IMG/VR virus record: IMGVR_UViG_3300037115_000027
Coordinates: 1-32,337 of that record
Strand: one strand, 5' to 3'
Source of the DNA: a virus
DNA: 32,337 bases
Shown piece after piece: positions 1 to 5,856 of the stretch. A program made the translations under genes and the position numbers. The first letter of the stretch is position 1, and the number at the start of each line of letters is the position of its first letter. The notes beneath the pieces are model-generated. The model searched no databases and was not told where the DNA came from. It saw only the letters and a list, made by a program, of their open reading frames with translations.

Positions 1-294
1 TGGCTCCGCGCAGGTTGGCTCCGCTCAGGTTGGCTCCGCTCAGGTTGGCTCCGCGCAGGTTGGCTCCGCGCAGGTTGGCTCCGTACAGGTCGGCTCCGTA
101 CAGGTCGGCTCTGCTCAGGTCGGCTCCGTGCAGGTTGGCTCCGCGCAGGTTGGCTCCGTGCAGGTTGGCTCCGCGCAGGTTGGCTCCGCTCAGGTTGGCT
201 CCGTACAGGTCGGCTCCGTGCAGGTAGGCTCCGTGCAGGTTGGCTCCGCGCAGGTTGGCTCCGCGCAGGTTGGCTCCGTACAGGTCGGCTCCGC
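1..294 (-). repeat. 15-bp tandem repeat array coding pentapeptides
   Basis: At least 19 head-to-tail 15-bp units lie here, minus-strand consensus GGAGCCAACCTGCGC. Most differ only at the first base of the Asn/Asp codon and in the X codon (CGC, AGC, CAC, TAC). There is almost no synonymous drift in the GGA, GCC and CTG codons, which suggests recent expansion by slippage or recombination. The array runs off the left edge, so its total length is unknown. Confidence 0.95.
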
Positions 295-379
295 AATTTG
301 CAGCCTCAACCACCGCGTCTTTCAATAGTGTTGCGACAGATGAAAATAGCACGTTGCCAACGATTCCTTTGATATCCAC
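1..379 (-). CDS. Pentapeptide-repeat protein, 3' end outside window
   Basis: The minus strand reads from GTG at 379-377, preceded by a GGAGGTGC ribosome binding site, to the window edge, giving about 126 residues. Residues 1-28 form a mostly hydrophobic leader ([14 protein letters not shown]...). From about residue 32 the protein is pure pentapeptide repeat: 19 visible A(N/D/Y)LX(G/R) units, with X being R, S, H or Y. The family folds as a right-handed quadrilateral beta helix; some members mimic DNA and bind gyrase, others are surface or membrane scaffolds. The units here carry an almost invariant Leu at the centre and vary mainly at the outward-facing fifth and second positions. It is the last visible gene of a three-gene minus-strand operon, 16 bases after the 24-aa peptide gene. 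A TTG at 382-380 is an alternative start. The fold call is sure; the function is unknown. Confidence 0.88.
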   Translation of the reverse strand, partial: MDIKGIVGNVLFSSVATLLKDAVVEAANCGADLYGANLRGANLRGANLHGAYLHGADLYGANLSGANLRGANLHGANLRGANLHGADLSRADLYGADLYGANLRGANLRGANLSGANLSGANLRGA

Positions 380-395
380 AATGCACCTCCAGGGG

Positions 396-470
396 TTAGC
401 GTCCGTAAATAAGCACGATGGCGACAGCAATAGTAGCCAGCAATCCTAAAAAATCAAAGAAGTCAGACAT
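396..470 (-). CDS. 24-aa single-TM micro-protein
   Basis: ATG at 470-468 to TAA at 398-396 encodes MSDFFDFLGLLATIAVAIVL followed by IYGR. An acidic/aromatic N-terminus leads into one hydrophobic helix with a short basic tail. The start overlaps the stop of the upstream 57-aa gene by one base (TAATG), and TGAGG lies about six bases upstream, so translation is probably coupled. The product would sit in the inner membrane. No family is recognised. Its position between another small membrane gene and the pentapeptide gene, with a tight junction and a proper start signal, is the main argument that it is real. Confidence 0.6.
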   Translation of the reverse strand: MSDFFDFLGLLATIAVAIVLIYGR

Positions 471-643
471 TACGGCCTCACAATATGCGCGTAGCCAGCC
501 ACGACCGGCCCGAGCGAGTAGAAGAGAACGCCGAGCAACAGAAACATTGGCACGCCTACGAGGACGATGAGCGGCTCATAGTCTTTGGGGTTGGCGACGA
601 CAGCGCGGATGGCCAGTTCGAGCTTGGCGAGGATGATTTTCAT
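470..643 (-). CDS. 57-aa small membrane protein
   Basis: ATG at 643-641 has a strong AGGAGG seven to eight bases upstream; the stop is TAA at 472-470. The product has an amphipathic N-terminal helix (residues 1-18, KIILAKLELAIRAVV), a short polar stretch (NPKDYEP), then a strong membrane segment at about residues 24-43 (LIVLVGVPMFLLLGVLFYSL) and a short tail. It is the first gene of the minus-strand cassette that ends in the pentapeptide-repeat gene, driven by the promoter at 710-738. It resembles no family I can name. Holin-like or exclusion-type membrane peptides are possible roles but nothing in the sequence decides this. Confidence 0.7.
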   Translation of the reverse strand: MKIILAKLELAIRAVVANPKDYEPLIVLVGVPMFLLLGVLFYSLGPVVAGYAHIVRP

Positions 644-709
644 GGGTGGTGCCTCCTGATGGTTCGGGGAGATTGCGGTCTAGCCGTTGAGTCCCCGTCG
701 ATGAATTGA

Positions 710-738
710 ATAGTACGTAAACCGCATTGACTTGTCAA
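710..738 (-). promoter_or_regulatory. Sigma-70-type promoter, leftward
   Basis: On the minus strand TTGACA (738-733) is followed by a 17-bp spacer and TACTAT (715-710). The start point would fall near 703, about 60 bases before the ATG of the 57-aa membrane gene. The -35 hexamer lies in the left arm of the shared inverted repeat. Confidence 0.75.
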
Positions 739-750
739 CCCCCTTGACAA
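732..750. promoter_or_regulatory. Palindromic operator shared by divergent promoters
   Basis: The sequence is TTGTCAACCCCCTTGACAA: two perfect 7-bp arms around a CCCCC spacer. Each arm contains the -35 box of one of the two divergent promoters, so a dimer bound here would block both. The adjacent HTH gene (779-964) or the zinc-ribbon/XRE gene (977-1375) is the obvious candidate binder. Part of the symmetry is forced by two outward TTGACA boxes, but the seventh matching base on each side and the tight spacing go beyond that. Confidence 0.55.
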
Positions 751-772
751 ATATATTTATCGAGAGCATAAT
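744..772 (+). promoter_or_regulatory. Sigma-70-type promoter, rightward, apparently leaderless
   Basis: TTGACA (744-749), a 17-bp spacer and CATAAT (767-772). The expected start point, six to seven bases after the -10 box, is 778-779, which is the ATG of the HTH gene. No ribosome binding site precedes that ATG, which fits a leaderless mRNA of the kind known for lambda cI from PRM. Confidence 0.75.
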
Positions 773-778
773 CTGTTC

Positions 779-964
779 ATGCTAACCCGCAAACAATTCG
801 TGCGACTGCTTGCGACTCGTAGAGCGCAGGGCGAGACTATGGACGCCATATCAAAGCAGCTTGGAGTGACGCGTCAGGCGCTCTATCTATGGCAAGCGGG
901 TACGAATGATCCGCCCAAACCAATCCTACTGTTGGCTCAGGCCATCTGGGGAGTATCGAAATAA
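779..964 (+). CDS. Small HTH DNA-binding protein (Cro/repressor-like)
   Basis: 61 aa. The helix-turn-helix lies at about residues 18-42 (MDAISKQLGVTRQALYLWQ, then an AGTNDPP turn), the layout of short Cro-type or XRE phage regulators. The start is ATG at 779, placed exactly at the predicted transcription start of the promoter at 744-772 and with no Shine-Dalgarno sequence. The gene is followed after 12 bases by the zinc-ribbon/XRE gene. It probably binds the 732-750 palindrome and balances the two divergent operons; this is inferred from position only. Confidence 0.8.
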   Translation: MLTRKQFVRLLATRRAQGETMDAISKQLGVTRQALYLWQAGTNDPPKPILLLAQAIWGVSK

Positions 965-976
965 AGGAGAATAATC

Positions 977-1375
977 ATGTCCGACCCCAAGCCGGAACTG
1001 AAGTTGGAACTCACCCCACGCGAGACCGGCCGATGCCCAGCCTGCCAGCTAAACCAGTTCATCACGCGCTCGGGCAACTGCCGACGCTGCGAGGGAGCAC
1101 TGAAGGAAGAGTCGGAGCCTACTGTGGTTCGTAAGCCGCGGCCTGAATGTAGCTTGAGAGATGTTTTCGTGGTGAACATCCTCGCAGCACGCCATGAGCG
1201 CCGGTGGTCGCAGAATGACTTGGCGAGAGAGATGAGCGCTCCCCGCATTTGGATATCGCGGATGGAGAATGGGCATACTCACCCCTTGCTGACTTCGATC
1301 CAACGCTTTGCGGACGCCTTTGGAGTGGCTCCGTACACCCTTCTTATTCCACCACCACAGGAGTTTCAACCATGA
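977..1375 (+). CDS. Zinc-ribbon plus XRE-type HTH regulator
   Basis: 132 aa, ATG with AAGGAG eight bases upstream. Residues 20-38 hold a compact zinc ribbon (CPAC at 20-23, CRRC at 35-38). After a charged linker, residues about 66-122 form an XRE helix-turn-helix (RRWSQNDLAREMSAPRIWIS, then RMENGHTHP and a downstream helix ending in YTLL). The second recognition helix carries the typical S-R-x-E-N-G signature. The ribbon may bind DNA, a partner protein or act as a sensor. It is the second gene of the rightward regulatory operon; its stop overlaps the next start (ATGA). Confidence 0.85.
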   Translation: MSDPKPELKLELTPRETGRCPACQLNQFITRSGNCRRCEGALKEESEPTVVRKPRPECSLRDVFVVNILAARHERRWSQNDLAREMSAPRIWISRMENGHTHPLLTSIQRFADAFGVAPYTLLIPPPQEFQP

Positions 1376-1725
1376 TGCTCACCCTCGTAATTGTGCTGGC
1401 GCTTGTCTGTATCGGCTTCACCATCGACGACATCTACCTACGTTATGACCGCGCACGCCTTCAGGGGTTGCTGACTGCGGCGAATGAGGAAATTCGCGCT
1501 TTAGGCGATAAGATTTGGGATGCCACCCCTGAGCCGCGCGATCCAGCCCCAGACTCATTTCTGGAGATTGCAGACCTGCGGCGGCAATTGAAGGCATCCG
1601 AAGATTTAGCGGAAATGCGCGGGCTGGTATCGACGAGGTTACGTGCTGAACTTGATACCTGCCAGAGCTCGCGTGCAGCCCTACGAGGACAGATAACCAA
1701 GCTCAGCATACCGAAGAAGAAGTAG
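1372..1725 (+). CDS. Membrane-anchored coiled-coil protein
   Basis: 117 aa. ATG at 1372 overlaps the previous TGA (ATGA) and follows AGGAG by eight bases; a second ATG follows directly. Residues 1-20 (MMLTLVIVLALVCIGFTIDD) are one N-terminal membrane segment with no cleavage site. The rest is polar, with two helical stretches (about 24-45 and 60-110) rich in heptad-like Leu/Ala and Arg/Glu, and a Lys-rich end. The architecture is that of an inner-membrane spanin or a small regulatory anchor, but it sits in a regulator operon and not beside the endolysin. No family is recognised. Confidence 0.7.
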   Translation: MMLTLVIVLALVCIGFTIDDIYLRYDRARLQGLLTAANEEIRALGDKIWDATPEPRDPAPDSFLEIADLRRQLKASEDLAEMRGLVSTRLRAELDTCQSSRAALRGQITKLSIPKKK

Positions 1726-1741
1726 CCCACTGCAAACAGAA

Positions 1742-1771
1742 GCGCCCCAGCCAATCTATCGACTGAGGCGC
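1742..1771 (-). terminator. Hairpin terminator of the minus-strand Ig-like gene
   Basis: GCGCCCCAG (1742-1750), 12-base loop, CTGAGGCGC (1763-1771). Transcribed leftward, the one mismatch becomes a U-G pair, giving nine continuous pairs followed by a T-rich run (TTCTGTTTGC). Read rightward it keeps a C-A mismatch and has no T run, so it mainly serves the minus strand. It lies just downstream of the stop at 1789 and may also slow transcription from 1372-1725. Confidence 0.6.
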
Positions 1772-1788
1772 GTTGCTGCATCTGGAGG

Positions 1789-2226
1789 CTACGTGGTCTG
1801 CGTAAAAGTGATGGAGGTGGGGTAGTTCGTCACAACGGGTGGTGCGCTGGGGGTGATGGTAGCCGAGAGCGTCCACGACGGCACAGACGCGCTAGATGCC
1901 GCATACGTGAACGCCAGTGGGGTCGTGGTGCTCTCTACCCATCCACTAGGGTAGGTGACGCTCACGATGAGGCCGGTAGCATCCACAGAGGGCGATACTG
2001 CAGTGTCGTTCGAGCTGATAGTGAAGGCTGCGTCGGTGGGAGGGATGGAGGCGGCCGGCGCGAATACTCCGGTAAAGACTTGCGATTGTCCTGCTGAGGT
2101 AGGTGCCATTGTGATCTCCGTGAAACTGATTGAGGTGGGGAAGCGTGGGGCCGAACGGGATTCGATGCATTCGAGCCGATAGAGGATCTGATCTAAGAGT
2201 CTCAGGATGTGACGATCATTGGACAC
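1789..2226 (-). CDS. Ig-like/strand-repeat protein, phage-surface type
   Basis: 145 aa. GTG at 2226-2224 follows GGAGG by seven bases. Residues 1-25 form a charged helix (ILRLLDQILYRLECIESRS). The rest is all beta: an S/T/P/V-rich stretch with tokens typical of bacterial Ig-like (BIG2-type) repeats, such as SSNDTAVSPSVDATGLIVSV and FTYAASSASVPSW. The strand motif YPTSITFT at the C-terminus repeats FPTSISFT near residue 29, so a single domain is bracketed by two copies of one strand. Such domains decorate phage heads, tails or cell surfaces. The N-terminal helix could be an oligomerisation or docking segment. It lies on the opposite strand to the virion genes. Confidence 0.7.
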   Translation of the reverse strand: MSNDRHILRLLDQILYRLECIESRSAPRFPTSISFTEITMAPTSAGQSQVFTGVFAPAASIPPTDAAFTISSNDTAVSPSVDATGLIVSVTYPSGWVESTTTPLAFTYAASSASVPSWTLSATITPSAPPVVTNYPTSITFTQTT

Positions 2227-2265
2227 GGCGAGCCTCCACGATCAATATACGCTTAGATGCAGAAA

Positions 2266-2287
2266 GGCGACCCCGAGGAGAGTCGCC
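2266..2287 (-). terminator. Second (distal) minus-strand hairpin with T-rich tail
   Basis: GGCGACCC (2266-2273), loop CGAGGA, GAGTCGCC (2280-2287). In the leftward transcript this is an eight-pair stem with one G-U, followed by TTTCTGC. It stands in tandem with the hairpin at 2328-2351, downstream of the gene ending at 2420, and just upstream of the 2226 start, so it would insulate the Ig-like gene. Confidence 0.5.
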
Positions 2288-2327
2288 AGTCTGTTGCTTG
2301 GAGGCAATTTCAAGATAGCACAGAAAA

Positions 2328-2351
2328 GCCCCGATACGGTGGTATCAGGGC
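2328..2351 (-). terminator. Strong minus-strand rho-independent terminator
   Basis: GCCCCGATAC (2328-2337), GGTG loop, GTATCAGGGC (2342-2351). On the leftward RNA it forms ten continuous pairs with one U-G and is followed by TTTTCTGTG. It lies about 70 bases past the stop of the gene at 2420-2920 and is the best evidence that that gene is transcribed leftward. Confidence 0.7.
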
Positions 2352-2419
2352 CGGTCTGTCTTCCCATAAGAGGTTGTGGGGGAGTCTCCACGTCGGCCAA
2401 GAAGAGGAGAAAAGGATGA

Positions 2420-2920
2420 TCAGCGGCTCACCCCACACTTGCAATCATAAACCACTTGATGCACAATGGGGATGCCAAGAAGAGGTTTCGTGCAAATTTC
2501 CCCAAAAAATCGGCAAGAAAATTTAGCGCTTTCCTGCGTCTCGGCACCCTTGTCGAAAGGCAGGCGGCGCGGTTTACTCATAGTTGGTGAGTCCCATAGC
2601 GTCGTGAGTTCCGACCAGCACCTAAATCCTTGGTTCTCCAGGGGTAAGACGCGAGTCAAGATTGCAGCGCATCTACCGATGAGGATAGACAGCGGTCGGG
2701 CGGAAAACACGCGAAGCTGATACCCCACTAGCGCAGTAACAGGCGTGACGGAGGCATCCGGAGCGTCGGCGCAAAGTAGAGTCAGAGTCGCAGGATAATC
2801 GCCCCTCCCAAGCGTGAGCCTCTGTAGCGTTTCAGGTGTCAAGCGGGGATGGGAGAGCCACACTAAATGCCTTGCCGATCGCAGGCTCCGGCGCAAGTCA
2901 ATGCGTCGTCTCCGCGGCAT
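2420..2920 (-). CDS. Arg-rich protein of unknown function
   Basis: About 166 aa from ATG at 2920-2918; a TTG at 2977 would add 19 residues. Neither start has a good ribosome binding site. The N-terminus is strongly basic (MPRRRRIDLRRSLRSARH). The middle is a Leu/Thr-rich, beta-like region (residues about 25-90). The tail holds two Cys near the end (YDCKCGVSR). I recognise no family. Support comes from a long open frame with protein-like composition in a stretch where no plus-strand frame looks coding, and from tandem hairpins with T tails placed where a leftward terminator should be. It could be a diverged moron or a decayed gene; the lack of a clear start is a concern. Confidence 0.45.
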   Translation of the reverse strand: MPRRRRIDLRRSLRSARHLVWLSHPRLTPETLQRLTLGRGDYPATLTLLCADAPDASVTPVTALVGYQLRVFSARPLSILIGRCAAILTRVLPLENQGFRCWSELTTLWDSPTMSKPRRLPFDKGAETQESAKFSCRFFGEICTKPLLGIPIVHQVVYDCKCGVSR

Positions 2921-3001
2921 CACGGTTAGAGTTTTCCTACCACCAACGCCATAGGTGGGTCTAAGTACAACAAACAAAAGCGCTAATCAAGGAAAGTAGA
3001 G

Positions 3002-3007
3002 TATAAT
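3002..3007 (+). promoter_or_regulatory. Possible late-operon promoter (-10 TATAAT)
   Basis: A perfect TATAAT sits about 55 bases upstream of the terminase small subunit. No TTGACA-like -35 is found at 16-18 bp, so it is either activator-dependent or chance. The overlapping minus-strand hexamer TATACT (3004-2999) could be the -10 of the leftward gene. Confidence 0.35.
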
Positions 3008-3062
3008 GAATCCAAAGAGGGTTGCAGTCCCGTAATTTGCTGTCTTGGAGTACAATTTCCCT

Positions 3063-3536
3063 ATGGCTGACGAGTCCGAATCAGAGAGTGTAGGACCAGG
3101 GCGTCCGAGCGAATATCGTCAAGAGATGGTAGCCGAGGTCCTTATCATGGCCGAGGGTGGAGCTACCGACATGGAGATAGCTGATTCTCTTGACGTTAGC
3201 GTCCGAACCCTCTACCGATGGAAAGCTCAGCATCCAGATTTCCGTCAGGCCCTAAAGATTGCTAAAGATGTTGCAGATGAACGAGTTGAGCGGTCTTTAT
3301 ACCAGCGGGCTACAGGATACGAGCAAGATGCGGTGAAGATCTTCATGCCAGCCGGGGCAGCGAATCCAGTTATGGCTCCATACCGCGAGTTGATTGCACC
3401 GGACACTACCGCCTGCATCTTCTGGCTCAAGAACCGTAAATCGCAGGAATGGCGCGACAAGACGGACGTGACGCACGGAGGCGATCCCGACAATCCCATC
3501 GCTTTCGTAGTAAAGTCGATTCTGGAGGAGGAATAG
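3063..3536 (+). CDS. terS: Terminase small subunit
   Basis: 157 aa from ATG 3063; TTG at 3045 is an alternative that would place GGAG inside the gene. Residues about 12-60 contain a GRPSEY entry motif and a homeodomain-like helix-turn-helix (ATDMEIADSLDVSVRTLYRW) that binds packaging-site DNA. A helical central part (residues 60-125) would form the oligomeric ring. The acidic tail (FVVKSILEEE) probably contacts the large subunit. Length and layout match phage small terminases of the same HTH type. It opens the long plus-strand late operon; the next gene starts two bases after its stop. GGAGGAGG near its end is the ribosome binding site of that next gene. Confidence 0.85.
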   Translation: MADESESESVGPGRPSEYRQEMVAEVLIMAEGGATDMEIADSLDVSVRTLYRWKAQHPDFRQALKIAKDVADERVERSLYQRATGYEQDAVKIFMPAGAANPVMAPYRELIAPDTTACIFWLKNRKSQEWRDKTDVTHGGDPDNPIAFVVKSILEEE

Positions 3537-3537
3537 T

Positions 3538-3894
3538 ATGCCACTTTTCAACCCGTACGGCCCACTAACGATCCAGGTCTCAACAGGCAGCACAACCCCA
3601 TTGTTTTCAACGAGTGACACGGTTGCAATCAACTCGATTAGCCGAGTGATTGCGCCACTGGATGCAGGTGCGACAGAGCGCAGAAGCGTGACGTTTCAAT
3701 GTGTTGGATTTGGTGCAACGATCTACGGTAGCAACGTTCCGCCTACGGGTGGAGTAGGTGGCGCACCGCAGAATGGCGTGTCTTTAGGCACTCCGGCAGC
3801 CGGCGCAAGCTTCCAAGACCTGCTTGGCTACGCATTCTATTGGGCTGTGGCTGCTGCTGCTGGGCCTGGGTCTGTGATTGCACACGTTAGCTAG
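3538..3894 (+). CDS. Small structural-type protein
   Basis: 118 aa, ATG with GGAGGAGG seven bases upstream. The protein is Gly/Ala/Ser/Thr-rich and beta-like throughout, with few charged residues. A central Pro/Gly loop (NVPPTGGVGGAPQNG) is followed by a hydrophobic helix (LGYAFYWAVAAAAGPG). No signal peptide. Composition and place in the late operon suggest a virion or head-decoration component, but no family is recognised. Confidence 0.65.
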   Translation: MPLFNPYGPLTIQVSTGSTTPLFSTSDTVAINSISRVIAPLDAGATERRSVTFQCVGFGATIYGSNVPPTGGVGGAPQNGVSLGTPAAGASFQDLLGYAFYWAVAAAAGPGSVIAHVS

Positions 3895-3903
3895 TGGCCA
3901 CTT

Positions 3904-3966
3904 GTGTTACACTTGTTACATCATGGACCTAAATATCAGAAATATGGATGTAACACTTGTAACGCG
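3904..3966. promoter_or_regulatory. Four TGTTACA half-sites around an RHH start codon
   Basis: Left arm GTTACACTTGTTACATC (3906-3922) and right arm GATGTAACACTTGTAAC (3947-3963) are inverted repeats matching at 15 of 17 positions. Each arm holds two direct 7-mers nine bases apart (TGTTACA twice on plus, TGTAACA/TGTAACG on the right arm). The ATG of the downstream gene (3923) is the first base triplet after the left arm, so in mRNA the start would sit in a 24-base loop on a long stem and no Shine-Dalgarno sequence is visible. Paired direct and inverted short sites are typical operators for ribbon-helix-helix repressors, and the adjacent gene encodes one. Confidence 0.6.
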
Positions 3967-4180
3967 TCTGAAGAGTGAGGCTGCATTGTCTGGGCAGACT
4001 CTCCGAGCGCATTGCGTGGCGTTGCTATCCCAGGAGCTACACTCTGGCGATCCCGACAATATCGTCATCGTCGATCATGATTATCATGCTCATAGCAATG
4101 AGCGCGACAAAGCTATATGGAACTCTCTGAAACACCACGCAACATGTAAGTGTGGGATGTGCGCCGAAATGAAGCTATGA
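3923..4180 (+). CDS. Ribbon-helix-helix protein with Cys-rich tail
   Basis: 85 aa from ATG 3923. Residues 2-39 match the FitA/Arc-type ribbon-helix-helix: a beta strand (LNIRNMDVTLVTRLK), helix A (KSEAALSGQT) and helix B (LRAHCVALLSQEL). Such antitoxin or repressor proteins bind operator DNA as paired dimers. Beyond residue 40 the tail is acidic then His-rich and ends with C75-K-C77-G-M-C80, a possible metal site. The start lies inside the inverted repeat at 3904-3966, which suggests autoregulation. The stop overlaps the TerL start (ATGA), so its translation is coupled to that of terminase. No toxin gene is adjacent. Confidence 0.75.
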   Translation: MDLNIRNMDVTLVTRLKSEAALSGQTLRAHCVALLSQELHSGDPDNIVIVDHDYHAHSNERDKAIWNSLKHHATCKCGMCAEMKL

Positions 4181-5856
4181 GCCAAACCACCATAATCCTC
4201 CAACCGAAGCAGCTTGAGATTGGCAAACTCATCTACCGCACGGGAGCGGACGCTGCAACGTGGATTGGCGGAGGTGGAGCGAGGGCCGGCGGGAAGTCGG
4301 GCGGACTCAGGCGCATCATGCTTGACCGTCGAATGAAGAGGCCCGGAACTCCTGGCGTGATCCTCCGGCGCATCTACAAGGATGTGAATGAAAACCATAT
4401 CCAGAAGTACTTTAGCGAGTTTCCCGAACTGATTCCGTACTGGCGAGCAACCGACCAAGAGTTCCGCTTACCAAACAAGAGTCGCTTATGCTTCCGTTAC
4501 GCTGAGAACCAGATGGCTGTCGATCAGAGCTTCTGGGGGCCAGAGTGGTACGACATCTTCGTTGACCAGGCCGAGCAGTTCAACGAGCACGAACTGCAGA
4601 TCATTCATAGCGCGAACAGATGGCCAGACGCTCCCGAGAATGACTGCAAGACGGGGCTATTCTTCAATCCTGGCGGAATCGGGACCGAATATCTTCGGCG
4701 AATCTTCCGTCAAAAGCGCTTCATCGGCAACGAGAAGCCATCCGACTACGCCTTCGTGCATCTCTATGGGTGGGACAACTTCGTATGGTTCAGCGGTTTA
4801 GGTCTTACGGCGCGGCAATTCTACGCGATGATGGGGACTTGCATGGAGGGCGAGGAGCGCGACGATTCGATGTGTTGCCGGTTCCACCTGTTCATCAACC
4901 GCACTGCAGAGGGTCGCAAACTCAACGCTCTTCCCCAGAGCCTACGAGCCGGCCATCTACTGGGGTCGTTTGACCAGTTCGCCGGGCAGTACTTCGCGGG
5001 CGTATGGGACGAGTCGAAGTTGATCCTGACCGCGGGGCAAGAGGATCTGCTAATTCAACCGTGGTGGCCGAAGTGGATGGCTCACGATGACGGCTTTGTT
5101 CACCATGCGGCGATCGGGTGGGCGACGACGGGCAAGATAGCGCCAAAGCTGTTTGAGCAGGTCTTTGGCGTAGCGATTGCCGAGCCTGTTCCGGTGGTAA
5201 TCATCTACCGGGACTACGCCGTGCAGGAAGTGGAGCAGGGCGAGTTGATTCGGCGCTGCGTTGCGATGATGGACGAGGCTGAAAGGAAGCAGGTCAAGCG
5301 CTACTTCCTAAGTCCAGAAGCCGATGAGGACGACGCGCGAGGCCACAACACAAAGGATATCATCGACGGAGAGCTACGGCGGGCTGGGATGCCGTACTCA
5401 GAAGATGCCGTCAATACACGCGTTGGCGGATGGCGTTACCTGTACGCGATGATGAAAAAAACGGGAGATGTCCTAGCTGGCAAGATGAATCCAACGCGAA
5501 CAGACGACGACTTCACGATAGAAGGTGGAGGTTACTCTCTGAATACCCCGCTGCTGTTTATTTCTGGGCGCTGTACAGATGTGATCGAGTCGATACCTAT
5601 GGCGATCCGCGACACGAAGCACCCTGGCAAGTCTGAGGACGTTTGGAAGCAACCAACCAAGGCGGATGATGTTTTGGATATGATCCGGTACATCACGCAG
5701 AGCATGTTGAAGCAAGCGAGCGTTCCCCTGGCAGTGCAGCGGGCGGAGTTGATTGATAGTCTTGGCGATGTTTCTATGCAGGTAAAGGGGATGGCCGTGC
5801 TAAAATTCGACGCAGAGAAGAAGCAGCGGAGGTCTACGTGGTCAGCGCGGCAATAA
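4177..5856 (+). CDS. terL: Terminase large subunit (packaging ATPase/nuclease)
   Basis: 559 aa, ATG overlapping the previous stop. It drives DNA into the prohead and cuts the concatemer. The Walker A loop is GARAGGKS at residues 34-41. The expected Walker B strand is WYDIFVDQAEQF at 124-135, where the usual Asp-Glu is Asp130-Gln131 with Glu133 two residues on. The nuclease domain begins near VVIIYRDYA (Asp346) and includes RYFLSPEADEDD. It ends with the conserved DDVLDMIRYI helix (Asp497-Asp501). The size is usual for phage TerL. The C-terminal tail (residues 502-559) is Lys/Arg-rich. Separation of TerS and TerL by two small genes is unusual. Confidence 0.93.
   Translation: MSQTTIILQPKQLEIGKLIYRTGADAATWIGGGGARAGGKSGGLRRIMLDRRMKRPGTPGVILRRIYKDVNENHIQKYFSEFPELIPYWRATDQEFRLPNKSRLCFRYAENQMAVDQSFWGPEWYDIFVDQAEQFNEHELQIIHSANRWPDAPENDCKTGLFFNPGGIGTEYLRRIFRQKRFIGNEKPSDYAFVHLYGWDNFVWFSGLGLTARQFYAMMGTCMEGEERDDSMCCRFHLFINRTAEGRKLNALPQSLRAGHLLGSFDQFAGQYFAGVWDESKLILTAGQEDLLIQPWWPKWMAHDDGFVHHAAIGWATTGKIAPKLFEQVFGVAIAEPVPVVIIYRDYAVQEVEQGELIRRCVAMMDEAERKQVKRYFLSPEADEDDARGHNTKDIIDGELRRAGMPYSEDAVNTRVGGWRYLYAMMKKTGDVLAGKMNPTRTDDDFTIEGGGYSLNTPLLFISGRCTDVIESIPMAIRDTKHPGKSEDVWKQPTKADDVLDMIRYITQSMLKQASVPLAVQRAELIDSLGDVSMQVKGMAVLKFDAEKKQRRSTWSARQ

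Noticed and set aside
1-294. CRISPR-like array
   Set aside because: The units are 15 bp head-to-tail with no spacers, and they encode pentapeptides.
15-328. Plus-strand Arg/Pro/Leu- and Val/Gly/Ser-repeat frames
   Set aside because: They are the opposite-strand reading of the 15-bp pentapeptide array, which has a good start and a known fold on the minus strand.
485-709. Plus-strand acidic 74-aa frame
   Set aside because: It is the shadow of the 57-aa minus-strand membrane gene and crosses the divergent promoter.
2257-2720. Plus-strand frames 2257-2526 and 2466-2720
   Set aside because: Composition is not protein-like, there is no ribosome binding site, and they overlap minus-strand terminators.
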